Below, in pieces: positions 22,790 to 31,858 of a stretch of 34,284 nucleotides of DNA (positions are counted from its first letter, which is position 1; each line of letters opens with the position of its first letter). Position numbers and translations under genes: made by a program. Source of the stretch: Pseudogulbenkiania sp. GTDB lineage: Bacteria; Pseudomonadota; Gammaproteobacteria; Burkholderiales; Chromobacteriaceae. The DNA lies in contig JAGLBD010000038.1 in NCBI GenBank assembly GCA_018260425.1, forward strand, positions 2,901 through 37,184. Direction: 5' to 3'. Under the pieces are notes generated by a model. The model was not told where the DNA came from. It saw only the letters and a list, made by a program, of their open reading frames with translations, and did no database searches.

Positions 22790-23578
22790 TTAGTCTTCGC
22801 TGACGTTCAGTGCATTGATGTTGTAACCCGCGTCGACGTAGGTGATCTCGCCGGTGATGCCCGACGACAGGTCGGACAGCAGGAAGGCCGAGGTATTGCC
22901 CACTTCTTCGATGGTGACATTGCGACGCAGCGGAGCATGGTCGGCAACATGGTGCAGCAGCTTGGAAAAGCCGCTGATGCCGGAAGCCGCCAGGGTCTTG
23001 ATCGGACCGGCGGAAATGCCGTTGACGCGAATGCCTTCGCGGCCCAGCGAGCTTGCCATGAAGCGTACCGAAGCCTCCAGGCTGGCCTTGGCGAGACCCA
23101 TTACATTGTAGTTCGGGATCGAGCGGACGGCGCCGAGGTAGGTCAGGGTCAGCAAGGCAGCCTTGCGGCCCTGCATCATCGGACGGGCGGCCTTGGCGAG
23201 GGCCGGGAAGCTGTAGGCCGACACGTCATGGGCGATCTGGAATGCTTCGCGGCTGATCGAATCGAGAAAGTCTCCGGCCAGTGCCTCGCGCGGGGCAAAG
23301 CCGATGGCGTGCACCAGTCCGTCCAGACCGTCCCAGTCGCGACCCAGATCGACGAACAATTGTGCAATTTCGGCATCGTTCTGAACATCGCAACGGTAAA
23401 CCAGCTCGCTGCCGAAGTCCTTGGCCATGTCGCGTACCCGGTCTTCCAGTTTGTCGACCACATAGGTGAAGGCGAGTTCAGCGCCTTCGCGGTGACAGGC
23501 CTGTGCGATGCCATAGGCGATGGAGCGGTTGGAGATCATCCCGGTGATCAGAATTTTTTTGCCTTGCAGAAAGCCCAT
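22790..23578 (-). CDS. fabI: Enoyl-[acyl-carrier-protein] reductase FabI
   Basis: Catalyses the last reduction step of fatty-acid elongation, trans-2-enoyl-ACP to acyl-ACP with NADH. The 262-residue protein is an SDR of the FabI type: N-terminal [17 protein letters not shown] nucleotide-binding segment, and the catalytic pair in NYNVMGLAK (Tyr-x6-Lys, about residues 156 and 163), preceded by [31 protein letters not shown] follows, as in FabI. The start has AAGGA 7 bases upstream. It is monocistronic, with a TATAAT promoter and a strong terminator. Triclosan would be an expected inhibitor by family knowledge. Confidence 0.97.
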   Translation of the reverse strand: MGFLQGKKILITGMISNRSIAYGIAQACHREGAELAFTYVVDKLEDRVRDMAKDFGSELVYRCDVQNDAEIAQLFVDLGRDWDGLDGLVHAIGFAPREALAGDFLDSISREAFQIAHDVSAYSFPALAKAARPMMQGRKAALLTLTYLGAVRSIPNYNVMGLAKASLEASVRFMASSLGREGIRVNGISAGPIKTLAASGISGFSKLLHHVADHAPLRRNVTIEEVGNTSAFLLSDLSSGITGEITYVDAGYNINALNVSED

Positions 23579-23610
23579 CTTGCGTCCTTCTCGATAGATT
23601 ACAGCCGGCC

Positions 23611-23640
23611 ATTATAACCGTTGTTTGCGGGGGATGGCAG
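23611..23640 (-). promoter_or_regulatory. Sigma-70 promoter of fabI
   Basis: On the minus strand TATAAT (23616-23611) is preceded after 18 bases by CTGCCA (23640-23635), a 4/6 match to TTGACA. The -10 box lies 32 bases before the ATG. Confidence 0.65.
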
Positions 23641-23767
23641 TGCTGGATTGTCTGACAGATTGAAATAGTTTATCTTGCAATGACAGTAAAATATCATGAT
23701 CTGCCATAGTAGGGATGACTTGAAGTACGCCACGCGTGCCCCATCTGTTGCTAGAGGGCTGGCAGGG

Positions 23768-23796
23768 TTGCCCCTTGCAAACGGCCTTGCTACCAT
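23768..23796 (+). promoter_or_regulatory. Candidate trxA promoter
   Basis: TTGCCC (23768-23773), 17-base spacer, TACCAT (23791-23796); the TSS would fall about 35 bases before the trxA start. Each box is an imperfect match but spacing is ideal. Confidence 0.5.
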
Positions 23797-23836
23797 CCAC
23801 ACATCAACAGATAAATAACACTCTCAAGAGGAAGCC

Positions 23837-24163
23837 ATGAGCGATCTGATTCTGCACGTAACCGACGACTCCTTTGAACAAGACGTTTTGAAAGCGGAAG
23901 GCCCGGTTCTGGTCGACTATTGGGCCGAATGGTGTGGTCCGTGCAAAATGATCGCCCCGATCCTCGACGAAATTGCCCGTGAATACGATGGCAAGCTGAA
24001 GATCGTCAAACTGAACATCGATCAAAACGAACAGACGGCACCGAAATACGGTATCCGCGGCATCCCGACCCTGATGATCTTCAAGGATGGTCAAGTGGTT
24101 GGCACCAAGGTCGGCGCGCAAGCCAAGGGACAACTCACCGCGTTTATTGACAGTCATCTGTAA
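23837..24163 (+). CDS. trxA: Thioredoxin 1
   Basis: Cytoplasmic thiol-disulfide reductant for ribonucleotide reductase, PAPS reductase and others. The 108-residue protein has the thioredoxin fold with the active-site WCGPCK (Cys33, Cys36) and the cis-proline loop [12 protein letters not shown] strong site AGAGGA stands before the ATG. It lies 129 bases ahead of rho, the trxA-rho order also found in E. coli and many proteobacteria. A hairpin in the gap may separate the two transcripts. Confidence 0.97.
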   Translation: MSDLILHVTDDSFEQDVLKAEGPVLVDYWAEWCGPCKMIAPILDEIAREYDGKLKIVKLNIDQNEQTAPKYGIRGIPTLMIFKDGQVVGTKVGAQAKGQLTAFIDSHL

Positions 24164-24195
24164 AACGTTTATCCTCAATTGAATCTTCAAAAAGC

Positions 24196-24224
24196 CGGGC
24201 GACTCCGCAATCTGTCGCCCGTTT
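24196..24224 (+). terminator. Hairpin in the trxA-rho gap
   Basis: Perfect 8-bp stem CGGGCGAC / GTCGCCCG (24196-24203, 24214-24221) followed by TTT. It could terminate trxA transcription or act as an attenuator in the rho leader; in E. coli rho is autoregulated by attenuation in its leader. Confidence 0.65.
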
Positions 24225-24292
24225 CGTATCTGCTCCCACACTCCTGATTGGCATCTCCGCCACATCGAATTATCGAGTCGACACCGGCCGCT

Positions 24293-25549
24293 ATGCACTT
24301 ATCTGACCTGAAACATCTGCCCGTAACCCAACTCGTCGAAATGGCCATTGCCAACGAGATTGATGGTGCGAACCGACTGCGCAAGCAAGACCTGATCTTT
24401 GCGCTTCTCAAGAACCAGGCCAAGAAGGGCGAAAGCATCTTCGGCGAAGGCACGCTGGAAGTGTTGCCCGACGGTTTTGGTTTTTTGCGCAGCCCGGACA
24501 CGTCGTATCTTGCCGGCCCTGACGATATCTACGTGAGCCCGAGCCAGATCCGGCGCTTCAACCTGCATACCGGCGATTCCATCGAGGGCGAAATCCGTAC
24601 GCCCAAAGACGGTGAACGCTACTTTGCCCTGGTGAAGGTCGACAAGGTCAATGGCGATGCTCCGGAGAATTCCAAACACAAGATCCTCTTCGAAAACCTG
24701 ACGCCGCTGTTCCCGACCGAACAGCTGCATCTCGAGCGCGAGATCCGCGCCGAAGAGAATATCACCAGCCGCATCATTGATCTGGTGGCGCCGATCGGCA
24801 AGGGACAGCGCGGTTTGCTGGTGGCCCCGCCGAAATCCGGCAAAACCGTGATGCTGCAGCACATTGCCCACGCCATTACCTCCAACCACCCGGAAGTCGA
24901 GATGATCGTGCTGTTGATCGACGAACGTCCGGAAGAAGTGACGGAAATGCAACGCTCGGTACGCGGCGAAGTCGTTTCATCGACCTTCGACGAGCCGGCG
25001 ACCCGTCACGTGCAAGTGGCTGAAATGGTCATCGAGAAGGCCAAGCGACTGGTCGAGCACAAGAAAGACGTGGTTATCCTGCTGGATTCGATCACCCGTC
25101 TGGCCCGTGCCTACAACACCGTGGTGCCGGCTTCCGGCAAGGTGCTGACCGGTGGTGTCGACGCCAATGCCCTGCAACGTCCGAAACGGTTCTTCGGTGC
25201 GGCGCGTAATGTGGAAGAGGGCGGTTCCCTGACCATTATCGCCACCGCGCTGATCGATACCGGCTCGCGCATGGACGATGTGATCTATGAAGAGTTCAAG
25301 GGTACCGGCAATATGGAAATCCACCTTGATCGCCGTATGGCGGAAAAACGGATTTTCCCGGCACTCAACATCAATCGCTCGGGTACCCGTCGCGAAGAAC
25401 TGTTGATTCCGCAAGACCAGCTGCAACGCATCTGGGTATTGCGCAAGCTGCTTTATCCGATGGATGATCTGGATGCGATGGAGTTCCTGCAGGACAAGAT
25501 CCGCGCCACCAAGTCCAATCTGGCCTTCTTCGATTCGATGCGTCGCTGA
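24293..25549 (+). CDS. rho: Transcription termination factor Rho
   Basis: Hexameric RNA-dependent ATPase and helicase that ends transcription. The 418-residue protein (E. coli 419) has the N-terminal helical domain, the RNA-binding cold-shock-like domain (about 50-125, [16 protein letters not shown]), the Walker A motif APPKSGKT (about 177-184), [17 protein letters not shown], Walker [17 protein letters not shown] and the Q/R-loop region [20 protein letters not shown]. Start is ATG at 24293, since the upstream TTG frame extension has no conserved sequence. A long leader with a hairpin precedes it and a strong terminator follows. Confidence 0.98.
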   Translation: MHLSDLKHLPVTQLVEMAIANEIDGANRLRKQDLIFALLKNQAKKGESIFGEGTLEVLPDGFGFLRSPDTSYLAGPDDIYVSPSQIRRFNLHTGDSIEGEIRTPKDGERYFALVKVDKVNGDAPENSKHKILFENLTPLFPTEQLHLEREIRAEENITSRIIDLVAPIGKGQRGLLVAPPKSGKTVMLQHIAHAITSNHPEVEMIVLLIDERPEEVTEMQRSVRGEVVSSTFDEPATRHVQVAEMVIEKAKRLVEHKKDVVILLDSITRLARAYNTVVPASGKVLTGGVDANALQRPKRFFGAARNVEEGGSLTIIATALIDTGSRMDDVIYEEFKGTGNMEIHLDRRMAEKRIFPALNINRSGTRREELLIPQDQLQRIWVLRKLLYPMDDLDAMEFLQDKIRATKSNLAFFDSMRR

Positions 25550-25576
25550 GGCAGTTTAACCGCACAGTGATCCACA

Positions 25577-25607
25577 ACGCCAGGCGACTCAGCCTGGCGT
25601 TTTTATT
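25577..25607 (+). terminator. Rho-independent terminator after rho
   Basis: Perfect 9-bp stem ACGCCAGGC / GCCTGGCGT (25577-25585, 25592-25600), 6-base loop, then TTTTATT. It starts 28 bases after the rho stop and ends 16 bases before the next gene. Confidence 0.95.
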
Positions 25608-25622
25608 GGTAAGACAACTGCA

Positions 25623-26267
25623 ATGATGGATACCTCTCGCCTCATCAATATGGATCTCATTTCCGCCATCGGGACGGTCGCGTTCGCCTTGTCCGGCTAT
25701 CTGGTCGGCGTCAAGAAGCGGCTTGATCTGCTCGGTATCATCATCGTCGCCTTGTTGACGGCGGTGGGCGGGGGGATTGTGCGGGACATGATGGTGCATC
25801 GTGTTCCATTGGTGTTCTATGACTACACCAATATCATCATTATTGCCGTGACGCTGGTATTGTCCTGGCTGGCCGGGCTGCATCGGCGCCAAAGCGAAAC
25901 CTTCGACAAATTGTTCATCGTGGCGGACTCGCTGGGTCTGGTGGCCTTCAGCCTGACGGGGGCCCAGGTCGGGCTGATGTTCGATCTCAATGCCTTTGGC
26001 GTGGTAATGTTGGGTTTTGTGACGGCAGTGGGTGGCGGGGTAGTGCGCGACATGATGGTCAACGACATCCCCTTCATCCTGCATCAGGACTTTTACGGCA
26101 CGGTGGCCATTTTGGTGGCGGCGGCATTGTTTGTGATGGATCAGTGCGTCTGGTTGAGCCTGTTCAGCCTGCACTGCTTGTTTGTGGTCGGTGTTGCCAT
26201 CCGTTTGCTGGCGCACTGGCGCGAGCTTGCCCTGCCCAAAATCGGCGAGGGTGGCAAACCTGTTTAG
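25623..26267 (+). CDS. TRIC-family (YicG/UPF0126) cation channel protein
   Basis: Inner-membrane protein of the prokaryotic TRIC (trimeric intracellular cation channel) family, 214 residues, about seven helices. Two tandem repeats each carry the glycine-rich kink and Arg-Asp motif: TAVGGGIVRDMMVHRVP (about 46-62) and TAVGGGVVRDMMVNDIP (about 133-149). Bacterial TRIC homologues form trimeric potassium-conducting pores. Two adjacent ATGs start the frame; neither has a strong ribosome site, and initiation might also occur at the Met of residue 10. Followed after 8 bases by the Nudix gene, so probably cotranscribed. Confidence 0.9.
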   Translation: MMDTSRLINMDLISAIGTVAFALSGYLVGVKKRLDLLGIIIVALLTAVGGGIVRDMMVHRVPLVFYDYTNIIIIAVTLVLSWLAGLHRRQSETFDKLFIVADSLGLVAFSLTGAQVGLMFDLNAFGVVMLGFVTAVGGGVVRDMMVNDIPFILHQDFYGTVAILVAAALFVMDQCVWLSLFSLHCLFVVGVAIRLLAHWRELALPKIGEGGKPV

Positions 26268-26275
26268 GAATCGTC

Positions 26276-26896
26276 ATGGCGGATTGGCAGGTCGTGGTCG
26301 AGCGGCTGCGCAATGAACTGGCTCAAGGCCCGGCTCCGGGCTGGGAGTCGGTGTTGCCGTATACGCCGGAGAGCGAGGGCATGCGCGAGGCGGCGGTGCT
26401 GCTGGCGCTGGTCTGGCATGATGATCATCCTGCCGTGTTGTTGACGCAGCGCACGGAAACCTTGCCGACCCACGCCGGACAGGTAAGTTTTCCGGGGGGG
26501 AAGAAAGATCCGTCCGATACCGATCTGGTGGCGACGGCCTTGCGCGAGGCCCGGGAAGAAGTGGGGCTCGACCCGTCCTGTGTCACGGTGTTGGGTACCT
26601 TGCCACGCTATGCCACCATCAGTGGTTTTGTCGTGACGCCGGTGGTTGGCCTGATTCCTCCCGGCCTGACGCTAGCACCGGAGCCTGGCGAGGTCGCGTC
26701 AGTGTTCGAGTTGCCGCTGTCATGGGCGTTGGACGAAGAGCGCTATCAGCGCTACCGCTATACCCTGGAGGGGCGTGAAGGGTTTTACCTGGGCTTTCAC
26801 TATCAATCCTGGTGGATCTGGGGTGCAACCGCCGCCATGCTGCGCATGCTATGCGCCACGCTCTCCCCGGACTCCCTGACGTCTCACACTGACTGA
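26276..26896 (+). CDS. Nudix hydrolase, NudL-type coenzyme A pyrophosphatase
   Basis: Likely cleaves coenzyme A or acyl-CoA to 3',5'-ADP-containing and phosphopantetheine products. The 206-residue protein has the NudL/UPF0035 pattern LLTQRTETLPTHAGQVSFPG leading into a Nudix box (TALREAREEVGLD, with REAREE as catalytic helix; about residues 75-98). Length fits NudL. TAGGA precedes the ATG. It follows the TRIC gene closely; its last 13 bases overlap the convergent cyclase gene. Substrate is from family similarity. Confidence 0.9.
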   Translation: MADWQVVVERLRNELAQGPAPGWESVLPYTPESEGMREAAVLLALVWHDDHPAVLLTQRTETLPTHAGQVSFPGGKKDPSDTDLVATALREAREEVGLDPSCVTVLGTLPRYATISGFVVTPVVGLIPPGLTLAPEPGEVASVFELPLSWALDEERYQRYRYTLEGREGFYLGFHYQSWWIWGATAAMLRMLCATLSPDSLTSHTD

Positions 26897-28776
26897 TCGT
26901 CGATTTCCAGGCGGTTCCGGCCATTGACCTTGGCGAGATACAGGAATTTGTCGGCACGCGCCTGTATGGTCGCCACGCTATCGCCCGGACGCCAATCGGT
27001 CATCCCTCCGCTGAAGGTCACGGGTTCCTGGGCAAAGGGGAATACCGTGCTTTCCATTTTGCTTCTTACCCGCTCCATGACCGTGTGCGCGTCCTTGAGG
27101 CGGGTGCACGGGAAAATCACCAGAAACTCTTCGCCCCCGACCCGTGCGCAGACATCGGTGCTGCGGGTGGCATCGATCAACTCGTTGGAGAGCGCAATGA
27201 GGATGTTGTCACCGACCTGATGGCCATACAGGTCGTTGAACTGTTTGAAGTGATCGACGTCGAAAATGGCGATGCTCAAGGGCTGGCCATACCGTTCACA
27301 GCGGGCCATCTCGTCGCGTAGTGACTGATCGGCAAAGCGGCGGTTGTACAGTCGCGTGAGCGGGTCGGTGACTGCCATCAGGTTCAGTTGCTCGTTTTTA
27401 CGCTCGATTTCCTGTTCCAGGGCCTTGCGCTCGCTAATGTCGTACAAACCGATCAGGGTGGCGGGCTGCTCGCTGAAACGCGTCGACTTCATCGATACCA
27501 TGACCCACAAGCGACTGCGGTCCTCGCGTTCGATCTCGACTTCCTGGTCACTGACCACTTCGCCATTCCTGAGCCAGTCATTGATTGGCGACAAATGCAA
27601 GGGAAGATCCAGCGGTGCGCCATCCATGGCGCTGTCGTCATTGAGATGGGTCGCCAGATGCAGCATCTGGCGTGCAGGGGTGTTGGCGTAGAGGATGAAC
27701 TGGTTGAGATTGCTGACCAGCATCAGTGCCACCGGCGCGGTGTCCAGGGTCAGTCTGGCCTGTGCTTCACTTTCCTTGATCTTGCGGGCACTGGTCAGCA
27801 ACAAGTCGGTCTGGGCCAGATTGGCCAGGTGGCTGCGCAGTGCCGTCAGCGTCAGCAAGGCCAGCAGGCACCATGACAGTGTGTAGAAAATGATTTTTTG
27901 CCGCATCGAGACCGTGAAGTCTTGCCGGGCGATCCCGACGGCAATCTGCAAGGGATAGTTGGCCGTCGAGCGCAGGCTGTAGATGCGCTCTTTTTGATCC
28001 ACCGGCGATTGCGCCGAGAACAGCAGCTGATTATCGTCGCGCGAGAAAATCTGTTCGGGCTGCGGGTCCACCGGCAGGGCGAGTCCGCTGTCCTTGGGGA
28101 ACTCCGGCCAGCGCGAGATCAACTCGTGCCGCAAGTCCGTCACCAGCACTTCCCCGTGCTCACCCACCGAGACCCGGCCGACTTCGTGCCGGAAAAACTT
28201 GGGCGATACTTCTCCGACCGCCAGTCCGATGGTAACCCCTTTTTCGTTGACCAGTTTGGCGGCGGTGATGATGCGCGCACCGTTTTGTTCATGGCGCACC
28301 GTGACGAAGCTATTGTCAGTCTCCGTGCCGTTGCGGTGCAGCCAGCGGCAGTAGTCGGTGCGGTTTTGGTAAAAATGGGTGTTTTCCTGGGTGCTGTACA
28401 TGACCTGACAGCCGGTATCCAGAATGTCGATGCGCGACAGATAGTCCATGCTGCGCAATTTGGCGCGCAGGGCTTGATTCAGCTTTTCATAGTCATCCGG
28501 TTTCAGGGTGCCGCTGTGCAGCAACTGCCCTACTTGCGGGTTGTCGTCCAGATTGCCCAGAATCAGGCTTCCTTCGCGGACGCCGGACATCAAGCGCTCG
28601 GACAATAGTTCGGAGAGTGCGGAGGCTTGCGACTGGGCTTCCTGCGCGCTTAGCCGGTAGGTGTGCCAGAGCTCCAGGCCCATCAGCGCCAGCAGCACGA
28701 TCAAAAAACCGGCTGAGGACAGTTTGGCGTAGAGTGCCGATGAGGTGCGGCGCTGATTGGTGAAGGCGGCAGGCAT
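26884..28776 (-). CDS. Diguanylate cyclase with dCache-like sensor, PAS and GGDEF domains
   Basis: Membrane sensor that makes c-di-GMP from two GTP. The 630-residue protein has a first membrane helix (about 18-38), a periplasmic ligand-binding region of dCache type (about 40-295, including YLSRIDILDTGCQVMYST and VGEVSPKFFRHEVGRVS), a second membrane helix (about 300-320), a PAS domain (about 345-455) and a GGDEF domain (about 465-625). The active site is GGEEF (547-551), which is a functional variant, and the inhibitory site RSTD sits five residues before it (538-541), so product feedback is expected. Gene begins 18 bases after nadC, so both are probably cotranscribed. Its 3' end overlaps the convergent Nudix gene by 13 bases. 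Stimulus unknown. Confidence 0.93.
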   Translation of the reverse strand: MPAAFTNQRRTSSALYAKLSSAGFLIVLLALMGLELWHTYRLSAQEAQSQASALSELLSERLMSGVREGSLILGNLDDNPQVGQLLHSGTLKPDDYEKLNQALRAKLRSMDYLSRIDILDTGCQVMYSTQENTHFYQNRTDYCRWLHRNGTETDNSFVTVRHEQNGARIITAAKLVNEKGVTIGLAVGEVSPKFFRHEVGRVSVGEHGEVLVTDLRHELISRWPEFPKDSGLALPVDPQPEQIFSRDDNQLLFSAQSPVDQKERIYSLRSTANYPLQIAVGIARQDFTVSMRQKIIFYTLSWCLLALLTLTALRSHLANLAQTDLLLTSARKIKESEAQARLTLDTAPVALMLVSNLNQFILYANTPARQMLHLATHLNDDSAMDGAPLDLPLHLSPINDWLRNGEVVSDQEVEIEREDRSRLWVMVSMKSTRFSEQPATLIGLYDISERKALEQEIERKNEQLNLMAVTDPLTRLYNRRFADQSLRDEMARCERYGQPLSIAIFDVDHFKQFNDLYGHQVGDNILIALSNELIDATRSTDVCARVGGEEFLVIFPCTRLKDAHTVMERVRSKMESTVFPFAQEPVTFSGGMTDWRPGDSVATIQARADKFLYLAKVNGRNRLEIDDQSV

Positions 28777-28793
28777 TGCGGAAGCTTTCAGTG

Positions 28794-29636
28794 TTACAGG
28801 GAAAAACGCATGGACAAGTCAATGGCCCTGACGTCTTTGGTCAATTTGCCAATGGAAATGCGGTCCACACCGGTTTCCGCGACAGCACGCAAGCTGGCGA
28901 GATCGATGCCGCCCGATGCCTCCAGGCTGGCACGCCCCTGGGTCATGGCAACGGCGGCGCGCAGGGTGGCGTTGTCCATATTGTCCAGCAGCACCAGCGT
29001 GGCTCCGGCATCCAGCGCTTCCTGCAATTCGGCAAGGGTTTCCACTTCGACCTGCAGGGTGACGTGCGGTGGCGCAATGCGTTGTGCTTCCTGCAGCGCG
29101 GCGGTAATGGAGCCGGCTGCCATGATATGGTTTTCCTTGATCAGAATACCGTCGTACAGCCCGGTGCGCTGGTTGCAGCCACCGCCGACCGTCACCGCAT
29201 ATTTTTGGGCAAGACGTAGTCCCGGCAGGGTCTTGCGGGTGTCGTGAATCCGCGCGGCGGTGCCGGCCACGAGATCGACATGGCGGCGTGTTTCGGTGGC
29301 GACGGCCGAGAGCATTTGCAGGAAATTCAGGGCCGAGCGTTCGGCGGTCAGCAGGGCACGCGCCGGGCCGGAAATCCGGCAAATGACGGTGTCGGGTTCG
29401 ACACGGCTGCCTTCGGCAACCAGCCAGTCGACGCGGCATGCGGCATCGACTTGCCGGAAACAGTCATCGAACCAGGCCTGGCCACAGAGGATGGCCGACT
29501 CGCGGGCGATGACGGTCGCCTCTCCTTGCCGGTGTTCCGGGATCAGTTGCGCCGTCCAGTCGCCTTCGCCAATGTCTTCTGCCAATGCATGGGCGACATT
29601 GAGTGAAATTTCATGCTGTTTCGGCAACGCGGGCAT
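28794..29636 (-). CDS. nadC: Nicotinate-nucleotide pyrophosphorylase (carboxylating)
   Basis: Converts quinolinate and PRPP to nicotinate mononucleotide, carbon dioxide and pyrophosphate in de novo NAD synthesis. The 280-residue protein carries the family motifs [33 protein letters not shown] (substrate-binding), [20 protein letters not shown] and LIKENHI, plus [11 protein letters not shown] near the C-terminus. Length is typical. GGAGAG lies 8 bases before the ATG. It is upstream of the diguanylate cyclase gene in the same orientation. No nadA or nadB in the window. Confidence 0.97.
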   Translation of the reverse strand: MPALPKQHEISLNVAHALAEDIGEGDWTAQLIPEHRQGEATVIARESAILCGQAWFDDCFRQVDAACRVDWLVAEGSRVEPDTVICRISGPARALLTAERSALNFLQMLSAVATETRRHVDLVAGTAARIHDTRKTLPGLRLAQKYAVTVGGGCNQRTGLYDGILIKENHIMAAGSITAALQEAQRIAPPHVTLQVEVETLAELQEALDAGATLVLLDNMDNATLRAAVAMTQGRASLEASGGIDLASLRAVAETGVDRISIGKLTKDVRAIDLSMRFSL

Positions 29637-29762
29637 ACGTGTGTCTCTCCGGGAAAAGCGCTATTGTAGCGGTACTTGCGTCTTGGTGCGATGCTGACCC
29701 GATCCACTTGGGTTATTGCCGTCTGTTATCATGCCATACTTGTATTGACATATGAGTTTAGT
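29637..29762. promoter_or_regulatory. Divergent promoter region of nadC and the CbiM-like gene
   Basis: On the minus strand TACAAT (29668-29663) is a good -10 for nadC; its -35 is poor. On the plus strand TATCAT or CATACT (about 29725-29742) may serve the CbiM-like gene. No operator palindrome stands out. Confidence 0.4.
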
Positions 29763-30431
29763 ATGAACTACCCGGTTTCGTTGTTTCCTTTCTGGATGAT
29801 AGGACTGACCAGTGTACTGGCACTGGCGGTGTTGGCCGTTGCCGCCTTGCGCGCGCCGTGGCGGACCTTGCAAGGCCCGGCGGCGAATGCGTGGATCGGG
29901 GCTGTCGTGCTGGTGATGGTGGTGTGGTTGCTCAAGGGCGGCTTCAAGCCGGGGGTCAGCTTCCATTTGCTGGGTGTCTCGGTGTTGACGCTGATGATGG
30001 GACCGTGGCTTGCGTTGATCGCGGTCGGCATTGTGTTGCTGGGACTGGTGATGGATGGCCAGGGTGAGTGGTTGGCCATCGGCATGAATTTTATGGTGTC
30101 GGGGGTGGTGCCGGTGGCGTTGACGTCGCTGGTGTTGCGGATCGCCCGGCACACTCTACCGCGTAACCTGTTTGTGTATGTCTTTGTCAATGCCTTTATG
30201 GCCGGCGGTGCGGCCTATGCGGCAGCGAACCTGACCGGCATGCTGCTGATGGGTGCGGTCGGAAGTTACCCCTGGGATTACCTGCTGGAAGATGTCTTGC
30301 CCTTTCAGTTCCTCTTCTCGTGGTCTGAGGCGTTTACCACGGGGCTGGTCATGGCCGTGCTGGTGGTGTACCGGCCGGAATGGGTGGCCAGTTTCGATGA
30401 CGCATTGTATCTTGATGATAAACCCCGCTAA
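29763..30431 (+). CDS. CbiM-like energy-coupling-factor permease-family membrane protein
   Basis: Multi-spanning inner-membrane protein, 222 residues, about six helices, resembling the CbiM/energy-coupling-factor permease group (FHLLGVSVLTLMMGPWLALI; NFMVSGVVPVAL; FVNAFMAGGAAY). True CbiM cobalt transporters begin with a metal-binding Met-His start; this one starts MNYPVSLFP, and no CbiN, CbiQ or CbiO gene is near, so cobalt or nickel uptake is not supported. An upstream in-frame TTG (29676) and ATG (29691) would overlap the promoter region. The chosen ATG has no good ribosome site. It is followed 18 bases later by a MAPEG gene. Function unknown. Confidence 0.75.
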   Translation: MNYPVSLFPFWMIGLTSVLALAVLAVAALRAPWRTLQGPAANAWIGAVVLVMVVWLLKGGFKPGVSFHLLGVSVLTLMMGPWLALIAVGIVLLGLVMDGQGEWLAIGMNFMVSGVVPVALTSLVLRIARHTLPRNLFVYVFVNAFMAGGAAYAAANLTGMLLMGAVGSYPWDYLLEDVLPFQFLFSWSEAFTTGLVMAVLVVYRPEWVASFDDALYLDDKPR

Positions 30432-30449
30432 ACCTTGAAGGGAGTTGCC

Positions 30450-30827
30450 GTGCCTTTTGCGCTGTGGAGTGTCTTGATTGCCGCCTGCCTGCCTCTGGTG
30501 TGGGCGCTGGTGGCCAAGGTCGGAGGCCGTATCGATAATCGTGCCCCGCGGGTCGGGATGGCGCAGTTGTCCGGGTACCGGCAACGCGCCAATTGGGCCC
30601 AGATGAACGCCTGGGAGGCGTTTTCCCCTTACGCGGCCGCCATGGTGATTGCCTGGGTGCAGCACGTGCCGGTGGCCTTGCTGGATGGTCTGGCCGGCGC
30701 GTTTATCGTGCTGCGCCTCGCGCATGGCCTGCTGTATCTGGCGGATAAAGCCGCGTTGCGGTCCCTGGCCTGGCTCGGCGGCTATGGCGTGGTGATTGCC
30801 TTGTTTGTCAAAGCCGCCGGACTCTGA
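30450..30827 (+). CDS. MAPEG-family membrane protein
   Basis: Small integral membrane protein, 125 residues, four helices, matching the MAPEG family (eicosanoid and glutathione-metabolising proteins in eukaryotes; bacterial members mostly uncharacterised). Motifs include an N-terminal helix, then YRQRANWAQMNAWEAFSPYAA and AFIVLRLAHGLLYLADKAALR. I prefer the GTG at 30450, which has AAGGGAG 5 bases upstream, over an in-frame TTG at 30435. It closely follows the CbiM-like gene and stops one base short of the convergent murB stop. Substrate unknown. Confidence 0.85.
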   Translation: MPFALWSVLIAACLPLVWALVAKVGGRIDNRAPRVGMAQLSGYRQRANWAQMNAWEAFSPYAAAMVIAWVQHVPVALLDGLAGAFIVLRLAHGLLYLADKAALRSLAWLGGYGVVIALFVKAAGL

Positions 30828-30828
30828 G

Positions 30829-31854
30829 TCAGAGAACGACCGGCTCGCACTCCAGTTCCACGCCGTAACGCTCGCGCACTACCGAGCGGATATGTTCGGC
30901 GAGCCGGACAATGTCTGCGCCGCTGGCACTGCCGTGATTGACCAGTACCAGTGCCTGACGTTCATGCACGGCGGCATCGCCGTCACGATAGCCTTTGAGA
31001 CCCGCCTGATCGATCATCCACCCGGCGGCCAGCTTGGTTTTGCCTGCGCCTGCCGGGTAATTGACCAGTTTCGGGTAACGTTGCAGCAGCGCTTCTGCCA
31101 CGTCGCTGTCGACAATCGGGTTTTTGAAGAAACTGCCGGCGTTGCCCAGCTTTGCCGGGTCTGGCAGTTTGCTTGAGCGGATGCGCATGACGGCGGCGCT
31201 GACATCCAGCGGTGTCGGATGGCTAATGCCCATGCGGGAAAGCTCGCCATCAATATCACCATACGCGGTAATGAGGCGGGGTGTTCTGGACAGCTTGAAG
31301 CGCACCGCAGTGACCAGCAGTCGCCCGGCCGCTTCGTGTTTGAAGACACTGTCACGATAGCCAAACCGGCACTCGGCGTTGGTCAGGATGCGTTCCCGGC
31401 CGCCATGGTCCAGTTCGGCGGTCACCACTTCCTCGATGCAGTCTTTGACTTCAACGCCATAGGCGCCGATGTTCTGTACCGGGCTGGCACCGACCGTGCC
31501 GGGGATCAGGCTGAGGTTCTCCAGTCCGTACCAGCCGGCTTCGAGGGTGTGGCGCACGAAGCTGTGCCAGTTTTCACCGGCGGCAGCTTCGACGATAACA
31601 CTGTCGTGTTCCTCTTTCAGCAAGCGGATGCCTTTGAGTGCCATCCTGACCACCAGCCCGGCAACGTCGCCGGTCAATAGCAGGTTGCTGCCGCCTCCCA
31701 GCCAGACGACCGGCCCCTGTTGGGCCTGGGGTGTTGCCAGCAGGTCGGGCAAGTCGGCCAGCGCATCGAGTTCTGCAAAGAAATCCGCCCGGGCGGCGAT
31801 GCCGAAGGTATTGAGAGCCTGAAGCGGGTAGTGGGGTTGAAGGGCAAACGTCAC
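30829..31854 (-). CDS. murB: UDP-N-acetylenolpyruvoylglucosamine reductase
   Basis: FAD- and NADPH-dependent second committed step of peptidoglycan precursor synthesis, giving UDP-N-acetylmuramic acid. The 341-residue type I enzyme (E. coli 342) shows LNTFGIAARADF, the FAD-binding WLGGGSNLLLTGDV, LSLIPGTVGASPVQNIGAYGVE, GYRDSVFK (type I loop), the catalytic-Ser stretch LGNAGSFFKNP and a closing ELECEP with the catalytic Glu. The start codon is GTG (31854), with AAGG 9 bases upstream; it comes 4 bases after the MATE stop, so translation is probably coupled. It is not in the usual division and cell wall cluster. Confidence 0.97.
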   Translation of the reverse strand: MTFALQPHYPLQALNTFGIAARADFFAELDALADLPDLLATPQAQQGPVVWLGGGSNLLLTGDVAGLVVRMALKGIRLLKEEHDSVIVEAAAGENWHSFVRHTLEAGWYGLENLSLIPGTVGASPVQNIGAYGVEVKDCIEEVVTAELDHGGRERILTNAECRFGYRDSVFKHEAAGRLLVTAVRFKLSRTPRLITAYGDIDGELSRMGISHPTPLDVSAAVMRIRSSKLPDPAKLGNAGSFFKNPIVDSDVAEALLQRYPKLVNYPAGAGKTKLAAGWMIDQAGLKGYRDGDAAVHERQALVLVNHGSASGADIVRLAEHIRSVVRERYGVELECEPVVL

Positions 31855-31858
31855 GATA

